DNA from: Pseudolachnospira sp051055405
GTDB lineage: Bacteria > Bacillota > Clostridia > Lachnospirales > Lachnospiraceae
Assembly: GCF_051055405.1 (NCBI RefSeq)
Contig: NZ_CP167068.1
Span: forward strand, 2,542,001-2,606,000
Reading direction: 5' to 3'
DNA: 64,000 nt
Under the pieces are notes generated by a model, which had not been told where the DNA came from, searched no databases, and saw only the letters and a program-made list of their open reading frames with translations. Shown piece after piece: positions 8,599 to 17,539 of this stretch; the stretch's first letter is position 1; each line of letters opens with the position of its first letter. The position numbers and the translations under genes are program-made.

Positions 8599-10017
8599 CT
8601 ATTTCCTTTCCGCCAATACGCCTTCCGGCACGTAAAGAATATTGAAATCACAAACGTTCGTACCGGTGTTTCCAGTAAATACAGCTCCCCCGATCGCCTT
8701 CAGGGCTTCATGGGAAGCGTGACTCCTCATCACTTCCGGCCAGTGAATTCCCGCCGCCTCCAGAGCCGCCATTGTCTTTGAATCCGCAATTCCTCCGGCT
8801 GCCGGAGTCGTCCCGTCCGTCCCTTCTGAATCGATGGACAAGAAGCATGCGCCGGGAATCTTCTCCGCGGCTGCCGCAAAACCTAGAGCCATCTCATGGG
8901 AAGGGCCGCCGTGCCCTCGAATCACACGGTTATCCGTAATGGTCGTTACCACCTCGCCGGCGCAAAATACCAGGCAAGGCGCTTTTACCGGCTGACCATA
9001 CTGCTGAATCTGGCGGGCAATGGCTGCCATAAAACGACCGGCATCCTCCGCTTCACCCTCTAGATAAGTGGTGAGAACGATGGCTGGAATCCCCATCTGC
9101 TCCGCTGCCTGCATAGCAAACACGCAGGAATCCGGCAAGGTATCAATCTGATAATAGGTATTTTGTGGAAATGCTTTCGGGGTTTCCCCTTCCGGCCCAC
9201 AAGTTTTCAAATAGCGCGTCACCGACGCTGGAAGCCTGTCCTCCAAGGCATAATCCCGAATCACTCCTATCGCATCTTCCAGCGTAGTATGATCCGGCCC
9301 CATAGGCGTCGCCGAGAAATTTTCCCACGGAATCGAAATATCCTTTGTTGGCCCGTAAGCGACGGAATCACTGATATTAAATCCAACCAGCTCCGCTCTC
9401 TTGTCCGCGATCTTCTGGGCCATCCGCCCTCCATTCATGGCAGAGATATGTCTCCGTACAGCATTGATTTCCCGAATATTCGCACCGCTTTTTAGCAAAA
9501 TATCCGTTGTCCGAGCTTCTTCCTCCAGGGTAATGCCCGGAAGGGGACACCCCATCAGAGCAGAACTGCCGCCGCTCATGACGCAAAAAAAGATGTCCTC
9601 TTCGTTGGCGCCGTCGATCATCTTTTGTACTTCCCGGCAGGCAGAAAGCCCCGCTTCATTGGGAACGGGATGTCCGCCCACATACACTCTCGTCTTTTTG
9701 AAATCGTCGGAATCTTCCGCAATCTTTACGATAGCGATCCCATCCGTCAGATATTCCCCCAGGACATGCTCTACCGCCATGGCCATCGCATTGCAGGCCT
9801 TTCCTGCCCCGATCAGATAGACGTTTCTTTTTTGCGCCAGATCCCAGCTTTTTGCGCCGATGGAAACCACGCTTCCCTCTCTTTTAAAAATGGATTCGAT
9901 GCGTTTTTCGGCGTTCAGCATGCGCAACGTCCTCTCCGCCGCTTCCAAAATGATTTTCCGTGATTCCACATCACCGGCAGAAAGAAGTTCTTTTTTATTT
10001 CGAATTGCAGGCTCCAT
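8599..10017 (-). CDS. Glycerate 2-kinase, MOFRL/DUF4147 family
   Basis: 472 aa. Members phosphorylate D-glycerate to 2-phosphoglycerate. Seen: VYLIGAGKACNAMA near 70-85, GGHPVPNEAG, a CVMSGGSSAL loop near 160, and the C-terminal MOFRL domain with CAGEVVTTI and GRGGPSHE-like GHGGPSHEMAL, then SIDSEGTDGTTPAAGG. The start ATG 10017 has GGAGGGAAGG directly upstream; an open frame extends to 10119 but lacks a ribosome site. It sits between aldehyde dehydrogenase and the enolase-like gene, consistent with an aldehyde to glycerate to 2-phosphoglycerate to PEP route. Confidence 0.9.
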   Translation of the reverse strand: MEPAIRNKKELLSAGDVESRKIILEAAERTLRMLNAEKRIESIFKREGSVVSIGAKSWDLAQKRNVYLIGAGKACNAMAMAVEHVLGEYLTDGIAIVKIAEDSDDFKKTRVYVGGHPVPNEAGLSACREVQKMIDGANEEDIFFCVMSGGSSALMGCPLPGITLEEEARTTDILLKSGANIREINAVRRHISAMNGGRMAQKIADKRAELVGFNISDSVAYGPTKDISIPWENFSATPMGPDHTTLEDAIGVIRDYALEDRLPASVTRYLKTCGPEGETPKAFPQNTYYQIDTLPDSCVFAMQAAEQMGIPAIVLTTYLEGEAEDAGRFMAAIARQIQQYGQPVKAPCLVFCAGEVVTTITDNRVIRGHGGPSHEMALGFAAAAEKIPGACFLSIDSEGTDGTTPAAGGIADSKTMAALEAAGIHWPEVMRSHASHEALKAIGGAVFTGNTGTNVCDFNILYVPEGVLAERK

Positions 10018-10028
10018 ACCTTCCCTCC

Positions 10029-11468
10029 TTATGCCAGAGAAATACGGATGCCTTTTCGGCGGGTATATTCTTCCAGGGAATAGCTGCTGCCATCGGCTCC
10101 AATCCCGCTGTTCTTCCACCCGGCATGGGGATAGTTCGCACCAGTTCCGGGACCATTCACATTGACCACTCCGTACTCCAACCCCTTCACAATTCGATTG
10201 ATCTCATAATAATTGGTTGCCCAGACGTACGACGCCAGACCGTATTCTGTATCATTCGCCAGGGCGATTGCTTCATCCAGATCGTCGTAGGGCATGATAC
10301 ACAAAATCGGCCCAAAAATTTCTTCTTTGTAGGCAAGCATCTCCCTGGTAACATTGGTCAGAATCGTAGGAAGGAAATAGTGCCCCTTCTTGTCCTTTGG
10401 CCTTTCTCCTCCGGCAAGTACGGACGCGCCTTTCTCCACGGCATCCGCCACGATCTGTTCCATACGTTTTACTGCGTCTTCACTGATCAAAGCGCCGACA
10501 TTAGCGTCTTCGTCTCCCATTCCGCATACCGCGGTTTTCGCTTCCGCCACGCACAATTCTGTAAATTTCGAAAGGACATCCCGATGAACGAACGCTCTCT
10601 GTGGGGCCGTACAGGTCTGGCCCGCGCACCGCATTTTATTTCCCACTGTATGGGCTGCCGCTGCCTTCAGATCTGCCGTAGGAGTGACAATCACGGGAGC
10701 GTTTCCGCCCAGTTCCATGGAAAAACGTTTTACGGAGGTTGCGGAATCCCGTACCATCTTCAGTCCTCCCTGAGTGGAACCAATCATCGTCAGCATGGCG
10801 GGGATTTTGCTGGAAATCAAAGTATCGCTGATTTCTTTTGCATCTCCGGCGATCAGATTGATCACCCCTTTGGGGAAGCCGATGCGATCTAAAATAGTGC
10901 CAAAATACAAGGTGGACAGCGGTGTTTTCGTAGCCGGTTTAATCACGCAGGTACAGCCGGAGGCAAGAATGGGCCCCAGCTTTGTCGCTAGATTGTGCAT
11001 TGGAAAATTCCATGCCAAGCAGGCGACGACCACGCCTACCGGTTCACGCACAACCGGATAACATCCCTTTCCGCCGCTGATATCCCTTAAAATGGTATCC
11101 TGATCACACTTTGCCTGCTCTAGAAAGTAGGTCAGGTAGTTGATCAGGCTGTCGATCTCAAAGGTATTGTGTCCATTCAATTTGCCGGACTCCCGCACCA
11201 GCAAGGTATGTAGATTTTCCCGCTCTTCTTCGATAGCATCTCTCAGCTTAAAGATCCATTCCCCGCGCTCCTCCAGCCTCATGGACGACCAGATGGGAAA
11301 CGCCCGCTTGGCGGCTTCCAGCGCGGCGGTTGCCTGCGCCGCTCCGGCAAGCTTTACTTCTCCTACTTTTTCCAGGTTTCCGGGACAGATGATTGTCTCC
11401 AGGCGAGAGTCTCCTTCTACGAAGGCTCCATCAATGTATTGGCGATATTGCAGTTTTGAAAAATCCAT
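10029..11468 (-). CDS. NAD(P)-dependent aldehyde dehydrogenase
   Basis: 479 aa, typical ALDH-superfamily length; oxidises an aldehyde to a carboxylate in the cytosol. Catalytic residues are visible: MELGGNAP (general-base Glu, near 250), the nucleophile Cys in AGQTCTAPQR (near 285) and KEEIFGPIL (near 385). AWNFPMHN and KPATKTPLS form the cofactor-binding part. RBS AAGGAG precedes ATG 11468. It lies 13 bp after hyuB in the same operon. Substrate could be a glyceraldehyde- or succinate-semialdehyde-like compound; operon context favours one that yields glycerate. Confidence 0.92.
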   Translation of the reverse strand: MDFSKLQYRQYIDGAFVEGDSRLETIICPGNLEKVGEVKLAGAAQATAALEAAKRAFPIWSSMRLEERGEWIFKLRDAIEEERENLHTLLVRESGKLNGHNTFEIDSLINYLTYFLEQAKCDQDTILRDISGGKGCYPVVREPVGVVVACLAWNFPMHNLATKLGPILASGCTCVIKPATKTPLSTLYFGTILDRIGFPKGVINLIAGDAKEISDTLISSKIPAMLTMIGSTQGGLKMVRDSATSVKRFSMELGGNAPVIVTPTADLKAAAAHTVGNKMRCAGQTCTAPQRAFVHRDVLSKFTELCVAEAKTAVCGMGDEDANVGALISEDAVKRMEQIVADAVEKGASVLAGGERPKDKKGHYFLPTILTNVTREMLAYKEEIFGPILCIMPYDDLDEAIALANDTEYGLASYVWATNYYEINRIVKGLEYGVVNVNGPGTGANYPHAGWKNSGIGADGSSYSLEEYTRRKGIRISLA

Positions 11469-11481
11469 CTCCGCTCCTTTC

Positions 11482-13185
11482 TCAGCCTTTGAAAATCTGG
11501 ACTGTCTTTAGCTCTTCCTCCGTCATACCATAATCGCGAACAGCGCTTTCCGGAGTGATATAGCCCTCTTCCAGATCTTCGATTACCAACGCGCGGTCAC
11601 GTTCCAGTGGATTGCCATATCCGCCGGCTCCAGGCATCTGGCAGCGCAGAATGCCTCCGCTGCGTAAAGGCGTGCCGGATTTTTTCGAATCGATTACCGC
11701 TGCTTCTTCCGTATCCGGATAGATAGTAATTACGCCCGGCGTTCCCGGTTTTCCGCCATGCAGCCCCCACGGCGGAGTCTTTTGCCGATCCGCTTTTAAT
11801 GTAAAATGGCTGTCATGATCCAGAACGCGGATATCTTTGCGCATGGCCAGACCCCCGCGATATTTTCCAGGGCCTCCGGAATCCGGTACAAGCGTATAAC
11901 TCTCCGTCATATAGGGAAATTCAATTTCCATACTCTCAATCGGGAGATTTGAGGTGTTTGTCATATGCGTCTGGACACAATTCAACCCATCCTTACAGAA
12001 ACGTGCGCCGGAACCTCCGCCAAATGTTTCCATGTAAACATACAGCTCGCCTGTCTTGGGATCATTTCCGCTGAAATATACGCCTGTAATCGAGCTGTTA
12101 CAGCCAGCAATTACCCGTTCCGGAACGATCTGCGCCATTGCGCCAAATACCAAATCTGCCGTGCGCTGTGCTGTGTCGCTTCGTCCCGCGCACGCGGCCG
12201 GCTCCGTGCAGCCAAGGATACAGCCTGGGCGGGTTTTAATCTCAATGGCGCGATAATAGCCTCCATTGGGCAGAAGCGTCGGATCCACAATACTGCGCAG
12301 GCTATAATACACAACTGCCTGAAGGCCGGACAACGGCAGGTTGATTGCTCCGTTTACCTGATCCGGATTGTCCGTGAAGTCCAGCACAATATCCCGGTCG
12401 CGGACCTCCAGCGTCACGCGCAATTCAACCGGCGGTCCGCCGACGCCGTCGGAATCCATATAATCGTGAAAGGAAACGAGCCCATTCGGGATTTTTTCCA
12501 CAGCAAGCCGGAATTTTCTCTCGGTATAATCCAGCAATTCTTCCATACAAGAGGTAACGGTATCATATCCATATCGCTGGCATACGTCTTCCACCCGGTG
12601 AACGCCTTTTCTGTTGCATGCAAACTGAGCGTTCAAATCTCCACGGCGGATATGATTTACCCGGCAGTTCAGTAAGATTAAATTTAATACGTCCTTATTG
12701 AGTTCTCCCTGGCAAAAGATTTTCACAGGTGGAATCCGAATCCCCTCTGCATAAATAGAATCGGAGTCCGCCGCGTTGGATCCGGGGACGCGGCCGCCGA
12801 CATCGTTGTGATGCGCAATACTGGCAACCCAGGCTACAATTTTATTGTCCCAGAAAACAGGAGACGCCACTGCAATATCCGGCAGATGGGTTCCTCCTCC
12901 GTTATAGGGATCATTGGCAATAAACATATCGCCCGGCAAAATTTCATTGTCCTCAAAGTATTCATGGATCTTACCGATTAAAGACAGCATCGAGCCCAGG
13001 TGCATTGGAATATGCTCCGCCTGTGCAATCGTATTGCCAAACCGGTCAAACAGAGCGCAGGAGCAGTCTTTCCGCTCTTTAATATTCGTCGAGTAGGCTG
13101 ACTTCACCAGTACTGCGCCCATCTCTTCGGCAATAGACATAAATGTATTGCCGATTACCTCCAGCAAAATAGCGTCTACTTTCAT
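11482..13185 (-). CDS. hyuB: Hydantoinase/oxoprolinase B-family subunit
   Basis: 567 aa, full length for HyuB. With HyuA it forms an ATP-dependent cyclic amidase (N-methylhydantoinase, 5-oxoprolinase or carboxylase-type relatives). Visible family stretches are HLGSMLSLIGKI, IANDPYNGGGTHLPDI and ASIAHHNDVGG near the N-terminus, then PDSGGPGKYRGGL near 450. Start ATG 13185 follows GGAGGGG, 15 bp after hyuA. About residues 389-400 (GGSGARFCKDGL) are encoded by 11987-12020, which matches a spacer of the CRISPR array in this window. The true ring substrate is not known. Confidence 0.92.
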   Translation of the reverse strand: MKVDAILLEVIGNTFMSIAEEMGAVLVKSAYSTNIKERKDCSCALFDRFGNTIAQAEHIPMHLGSMLSLIGKIHEYFEDNEILPGDMFIANDPYNGGGTHLPDIAVASPVFWDNKIVAWVASIAHHNDVGGRVPGSNAADSDSIYAEGIRIPPVKIFCQGELNKDVLNLILLNCRVNHIRRGDLNAQFACNRKGVHRVEDVCQRYGYDTVTSCMEELLDYTERKFRLAVEKIPNGLVSFHDYMDSDGVGGPPVELRVTLEVRDRDIVLDFTDNPDQVNGAINLPLSGLQAVVYYSLRSIVDPTLLPNGGYYRAIEIKTRPGCILGCTEPAACAGRSDTAQRTADLVFGAMAQIVPERVIAGCNSSITGVYFSGNDPKTGELYVYMETFGGGSGARFCKDGLNCVQTHMTNTSNLPIESMEIEFPYMTESYTLVPDSGGPGKYRGGLAMRKDIRVLDHDSHFTLKADRQKTPPWGLHGGKPGTPGVITIYPDTEEAAVIDSKKSGTPLRSGGILRCQMPGAGGYGNPLERDRALVIEDLEEGYITPESAVRDYGMTEEELKTVQIFKG

Positions 13186-13200
13186 GATTATTTCCCCTCC

Positions 13201-15255
13201 TTAGTCTCCAAAGGCATTTACAACCAGGTTTCCGTAAACATCCACTTTAAACCATGTGTTGGGCGGAATGACGATGGTAGAATCCATCTGTTCCACAATA
13301 CACGGTCCATCCACCCGATCGCAGCGGCCAAATTTAGCGCGGTCATAGACAGGACAATCCGTCAATCCTGTCTCCGGGAAATAAACCGGACGGCGGGAGA
13401 TTTCCGCCTCTCTGGGATGCTCCATCGTCTCTGTCAGTTCCGCCAACTTTGGCTTCTGTACCTGGCCGATTGCTTCACAGCGGAAATTTACAAACTGAAT
13501 CGGAGCATTGGGATTATAGTAACCATAAGTCATTTCGTGAGACCGGAAAAAATCTTGTTTCATCTGTTCCAAATCTTCCTGTGTAATCTCACCGGCGGGA
13601 ATTTCTACCTGAAGTTCATAGTTCTGGCCAATATAACGCATCTCCGCCATGTTGTGGAAACATCTCCGCTCCGCCGGTACTTTTTCGGATTCCAACCAAC
13701 GATGTCCCTGTTCCATCAACGGAATCAAAGCTTCGTTGATTTTCTCTGGAGTCGCCTCATCATAAGGCATCAACGCCGTCTTTACATAATTCTTCTTAAT
13801 GTCCGCTGTCAGCAGCCCTAACGCGCATAACGCTCCCGGAGCCGGAGGAATCAGCACGTTGCGAATTCCCATATCCTGCGCCAAATGCACTGCATGCAGA
13901 GGCCCCGCGCCGCCATATGCCACCAGAGCAAAATCCGTGGGGTTATGGCCCTTTTCCACGGTGATAACCCGGATGGCTCTTACCATATTGGAATTTACAA
14001 CGCTGATGATGCCCTGAGCAGCCTCCTCCACAGAGATTCCCAGCGGGTCTGCTATTTTTTCCTTCATGGCGGCCCTTGACAGCTCGGCGTCGATTTTCAA
14101 GCGTCCTCCCAGAACATAATGAGGGTTGATACGCCCAAGAACCAGGTTTGCGTCCGTAACAACCGGCTGATCATTTCCCAGGCCATAGGCAACCGGCCCT
14201 GGATTTGCTCCGGCGCTTTCTGGGCCCACCTTCAGCGCGCCCGCATTGTCAATATGGGCAATGGAGCCTCCGCCGGCGCCTACTGCATGAACGTCAATCA
14301 TGGGAACGCCCGAAGGCAAACCGCACACTTTTCTCTTTGTTGTATATTCGGCGATTCCATTTCTGACCATGGATACATCGGTACTGGTACCGCCCATATC
14401 GTAGGTGATGATATCCTTAAATCCTGCTGCCGACGCCACATAAATCGCACCCATCACACCGGCGCTGGGACCGGAAAGCGCCGTCTGGACCGGGGTCTCT
14501 ACTGTGGAACTGATCGACATGACGCCGCCGTTGGATTGCGTGATATAAGGTTCTACCGTTACGCCAATTCCCCGGATTCTTTCTTTCAGGTTATTGATAT
14601 ACATCTTCATGCGCGGTCCAAGGTAAGAATTGATTACCGTCGTACTGAGACGTTCAAATTCACGAAATTCCGGAAGAATGGTAGATGAAATGGAATAGTA
14701 CACTTCCGGCCATACTTCCTGAATACACTCTTCTACAATCTTTTCATTTTCTGCATTCATAAAGGAGAACAGAAAACACACGGCAATCGATTCCACGCCT
14801 TCCTCTTTCAGTTTTTTTAAGAGAGGAATGATTTCTTCTTTCTTTGCTCCTTTTAGAACAGAGCCGTCTGCCATCGTTCTCTCGTCCACCTCCGTACGAA
14901 GAGCTCTTCGCACGAGAGTTTCCGGCTTATTTTCCATGATGTTATAAAGGGACGGACGCGTCTGACGGCCAATTTCCAGGATATCCCGAAAGCCTTTTGT
15001 CGTAATCAGAGCCGTTTTAGCCCCTTTTCTCTCGATGATCATATTTGTAGCAACCGTAGTCCCGTGACCAAAATATTCGATTTCAGCCACCGGAACTCCG
15101 TATAATTCCAAAGTTTCTTTCGTTCCATTTGCAATTGCAACCGATTGGTCTTGCAGTGTTGAAGACAACTTGTACGTGTAGTATTTTCCTGTCTCTGAAT
15201 TTAGAAGTGTGACATCTGTAAATGTGCCGCCGACATCAATGCCGATTCGATACAT
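13201..15255 (-). CDS. hyuA: Hydantoinase/oxoprolinase A-family subunit
   Basis: 684 aa. ATP-binding subunit of the HyuAB cyclic amidase. The N-terminus shows the actin-fold phosphate loop IGIDVGGTFTDVTL (residues 4-17), then FGHGTTVATN, and a second phosphate loop ITYDMGGTSTDVSMV near 285-300, followed by GAGGGSIAH. First gene of the operon; RBS AAAGGGGG. The C-terminal third has the usual DSTIVIPP region. Hydantoinase, oxoprolinase and acetone-carboxylase-like relatives share this architecture, so the substrate is open. Confidence 0.93.
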   Translation of the reverse strand: MYRIGIDVGGTFTDVTLLNSETGKYYTYKLSSTLQDQSVAIANGTKETLELYGVPVAEIEYFGHGTTVATNMIIERKGAKTALITTKGFRDILEIGRQTRPSLYNIMENKPETLVRRALRTEVDERTMADGSVLKGAKKEEIIPLLKKLKEEGVESIAVCFLFSFMNAENEKIVEECIQEVWPEVYYSISSTILPEFREFERLSTTVINSYLGPRMKMYINNLKERIRGIGVTVEPYITQSNGGVMSISSTVETPVQTALSGPSAGVMGAIYVASAAGFKDIITYDMGGTSTDVSMVRNGIAEYTTKRKVCGLPSGVPMIDVHAVGAGGGSIAHIDNAGALKVGPESAGANPGPVAYGLGNDQPVVTDANLVLGRINPHYVLGGRLKIDAELSRAAMKEKIADPLGISVEEAAQGIISVVNSNMVRAIRVITVEKGHNPTDFALVAYGGAGPLHAVHLAQDMGIRNVLIPPAPGALCALGLLTADIKKNYVKTALMPYDEATPEKINEALIPLMEQGHRWLESEKVPAERRCFHNMAEMRYIGQNYELQVEIPAGEITQEDLEQMKQDFFRSHEMTYGYYNPNAPIQFVNFRCEAIGQVQKPKLAELTETMEHPREAEISRRPVYFPETGLTDCPVYDRAKFGRCDRVDGPCIVEQMDSTIVIPPNTWFKVDVYGNLVVNAFGD

Positions 15256-15290
15256 TTGATTGTCCCCCTTTCGTTTTGTTTTTCAGTAAA

Positions 15291-15319
15291 ATACTATAAA
15301 TTGTCTCAGAAAAAGTCAA
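15291..15319 (-). promoter_or_regulatory. Predicted promoter of the hyuA operon
   Basis: On the minus strand TTGACT (314-319 of this kilobase) is followed after 17 bp by TAGTAT (15291-15296). The -35 hexamer overlaps the T-run of the hairpin at 15318-15342, so termination of upstream transcription and initiation here are physically interlocked. Confidence 0.45.
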
Positions 15320-15342
15320 AAAAACGGCATCTCTGCCGTTTT
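15318..15342 (-). terminator. Intrinsic terminator upstream of hyuA
   Basis: AAAACGGCA, TCTC loop, TGCCGTTTT, with seven T residues following on the minus strand. It would end transcription from the nitroreductase side. Confidence 0.65.
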
Positions 15343-15619
15343 CCTGTGAGTGTGAGCCTTTCCCTCTATTTTTTTGTCTATTCTGCTCCGTCCGCTCTGG
15401 CAAAAGTGAAATGTGTGCTCGTCCTATCCGTACTTTTTTCCGCCTTACCGGGAATCTTTTCGGTATTTCTTATTGTGTGCCTTCCCATCCCTGTTAACTT
15501 GCACGAAAAAGTCCGGCGCATGGCAAGTTTCAAAGGTAAAAACCCAGTTTCTACCTTCAATTGACAAGGGCAAAGCCACTTTTTGACTTTGCCCTTTCTT
15601 TGTATGATTAGCTCATCGA
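15343..15619. other. Intergenic stretch with hairpin and a 23-bp motif repeated elsewhere
   Basis: No supportable gene. A 10-bp inverted repeat AAGGGCAAAG/CTTTGCCCTT lies at 15566-15575/15587-15596. Positions 15552-15574, read on the minus strand, match 55622-55644 on the plus strand at 22 of 23 bases. An open frame on the minus strand at 15378-15560 has no ribosome site and is not called. Confidence 0.5.
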
Positions 15620-16147
15620 TTAAAATTTGTTATAAACGACCAATTCCTCCGCCGGTCTAAATTTTGTGTGCATGGAGGAAGGTTTTGACTCCGGCGCTGG
15701 ATAGCCCATGACCAACAAAGCCACCGGTTCTATGTGATCCGGCATGTCAAATTCACGTTTCGCCGCATCTGGATTAAAATTCATTACCCATGTCGTACCG
15801 ATTCCAAGTTCCTCTGCTTCCAGCATCATATGTGTCGTTACAATGCTCGCGTCTATATCTCCGCTATCTTTTCCATCGTAACTCCGCACCCAACATTCCT
15901 TTTTATCATAACAAATCCATATGGCTGTGGGAGCGTCAAAGTGACATTCCGTACACTTCCTTACTTTCCTCATACCCTCTTCACTATTAACCACCAAAAT
16001 TCGCTGTGGTTGGCGGTTACACGCCGTCGGCGCAAGATGGCTTGCCTGCAAGATCTTATCGATCTGTTCCTGCTCCACAGGTTTATCCGTAAATTTACGT
16101 ACCGAATAACGCCTTTCCGCTAAGTCCAAGAAATCCATACCCATCAT
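15620..16147 (-). CDS. Nitroreductase-family FMN protein
   Basis: 175 aa. NAD(P)H/FMN oxidoreductase fold: N-terminal RRYSVRKFTDKPV (FMN phosphate binding), ASHLAPTACNRQP near 35-48, and AEELGIGTTWVMNF near 110-124. Members reduce nitro compounds, quinones or flavins; a specific substrate cannot be inferred. RBS GGAGG sits 6 nt before ATG 16147. It is separated by about 210 bp of AT-rich DNA from the leader-distal end of the CRISPR array. A possible extended -10 (TGTTAAAAT) lies upstream in that stretch. Confidence 0.85.
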   Translation of the reverse strand: MMGMDFLDLAERRYSVRKFTDKPVEQEQIDKILQASHLAPTACNRQPQRILVVNSEEGMRKVRKCTECHFDAPTAIWICYDKKECWVRSYDGKDSGDIDASIVTTHMMLEAEELGIGTTWVMNFNPDAAKREFDMPDHIEPVALLVMGYPAPESKPSSMHTKFRPAEELVVYNKF

Positions 16148-16359
16148 TATGTCCTCCTTGTGTTTTACCTAATTCTGTCTTTTAGGCTACCTTCTTTTTT
16201 CTATTTTAACATACGAAACAAATTTATTCTACTTACTTTCATCTTTCCATTTTAGGGAAAACATAGCTCTCTTAAAATTAGCTGCACACTATCTGGTATT
16301 TTAATCAACTTTTCTAACAAATGATATGTCCGACTATAAAAAATGACGATCGAAGAAGC

Positions 16360-17051
16360 ATTTCAATCTATTCTCCCGCAGGAGCGACGAAGCGGAGGTT
16401 CCGGCGCACGTTTCTGTAAGGATGGACTATTTCAATCCACTCTCCCGCAGGATCGACGAAAGCTTACCGGTATTATATGGACGCATTCCGATTTCAATCC
16501 ACGCGCCCTCCACGGGGGCGACCCGGCTTATATTTCATGGTTTCAATCAGCTTCTGATTTCAATCCACGCCCCCTCCACGGGGGCGACGTGATAATGATT
16601 ATTCAGGGGAAAACTTTTCCCTTTATTTCAATCCACGCCCCCTCCACGGGGGCGACCCAAATCCTCTACTTCCATTCCTTCCCCCGCTAATTTCAATCCA
16701 CGCCCCCTCCACGGGGGCGACAGTACAAAAAAGCAGTCGAGAGGGAAAATAAATATTTCAATCCACGCCCCCTCCACGGGGGCGACGTGGAAAAAATATC
16801 GTGATATTAGTATAACGCCAAATTTCAATCCACGCCCCCTCCACGGGGGCGACCTAAAAGACAGCTATGAGAAAGCCGGAAAAGATATTTCAATCCACGC
16901 CCCCTCCACGGGGGCGACCAATCCTCCTAATCTGCCTGTCAAGTTTCTGCTATTTCAATCCACGCCCCCTCCACGGGGGCGACGGTATCTCCACGGCAGA
17001 TGATAAGTGGACAAAAAAGATTTCAATCCACGCCCCCTCCACGGGGGCGAC
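16360..17051 (-). CRISPR. Type I-C CRISPR array, 11 repeats, 10 spacers
   Basis: The 32-bp repeat read on the minus strand starts GTCGCCCCCGTGG and ends GGGGGCGTGGATTGAAAT. Plus-strand repeat starts: 16360, 16429, 16491, 16557, 16625, 16690, 16755, 16822, 16887, 16952, 17020. The eight from 16557 on are identical; 16491 has one mismatch. The first two (leader-distal) share a different stem region containing CTCCCGCAGGA and end in CGACGAA. Spacers are mostly 33-36 bp. Transcription is predicted leftward from the leader next to cas2. Spacer 16392-16428 matches hyuB. Confidence 0.98.
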
Positions 17052-17247
17052 TGCAAAAACAGGCGCAATAGTACAATAATAACTGTCTTTTCAAAACTAT
17101 TTTACCACATATCCTGTTTTCGCTCTATGTATTACAAATTTAACTACTTCTCTCTTATCTCTACCCATACTTTTCAAGGTGCGAACCTCTCAGCTTTTTA
17201 TGATAGCTTCCCCTTCGCACAAGACATATCACTTATTTTCATACAAT
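17052..17247 (-). promoter_or_regulatory. CRISPR leader
   Basis: AT-rich 196-bp stretch between cas2 and the first intact repeat, in the position where type I-C leaders lie. It should hold the pre-crRNA promoter and the integration site for new spacers. No clear protein frame. A clean -35/-10 pair was not identified. Confidence 0.75.
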
Positions 17248-17538
17248 TCAAATCATCAATGTTCCCTCTGGTTTATACCCCTCCTTTACGCCAAAGTGTT
17301 CAATCTTGGTTTCGTACCGTTTTCCCAAATAGTAAAACCGTAAGCTATCTTTTTCCTTGTCCATGATCTCCAGCAATTTGCTTTGAAGCACCTTGCATTG
17401 TGCAGCGTCCAAAAGACATTCAAAGACAGAATTCTGCACTCTTTGTCCATAGTTCACACACTGCTTTGCAATCCTCCGCAAACGCCCTTTTCCCGCATTG
17501 TCTTCCGTATTCACATCATAAGTAATCAATACCAGCAT
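17248..17538 (-). CDS. cas2: CRISPR-associated endoribonuclease-type protein Cas2 (I-C)
   Basis: 96 aa, usual Cas2 length. Ferredoxin-like N-terminus MLVLITYDVNTED with the conserved Asp at residue 8, and the RVQNSVFECLLD segment typical of type I-C Cas2. Works with Cas1 (and Cas4) in spacer acquisition. One base separates its start from the cas1 stop; it is the last gene of the operon before the leader. Confidence 0.97.
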   Translation of the reverse strand: MLVLITYDVNTEDNAGKGRLRRIAKQCVNYGQRVQNSVFECLLDAAQCKVLQSKLLEIMDKEKDSLRFYYLGKRYETKIEHFGVKEGYKPEGTLMI

Positions 17539-17539
17539 A

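Noticed and set aside
15378..15560. 60-codon open frame on the minus strand upstream of hyuA
   Set aside because: No ribosome site, lies between a terminator and a hairpin, and no recognisable domain.
16343..16690. Open frame on the plus strand across the CRISPR array
   Set aside because: It is made of repeats and spacers; its one familiar phrase, GGSGARFCKDGL, comes from the spacer that matches hyuB, not from a gene.
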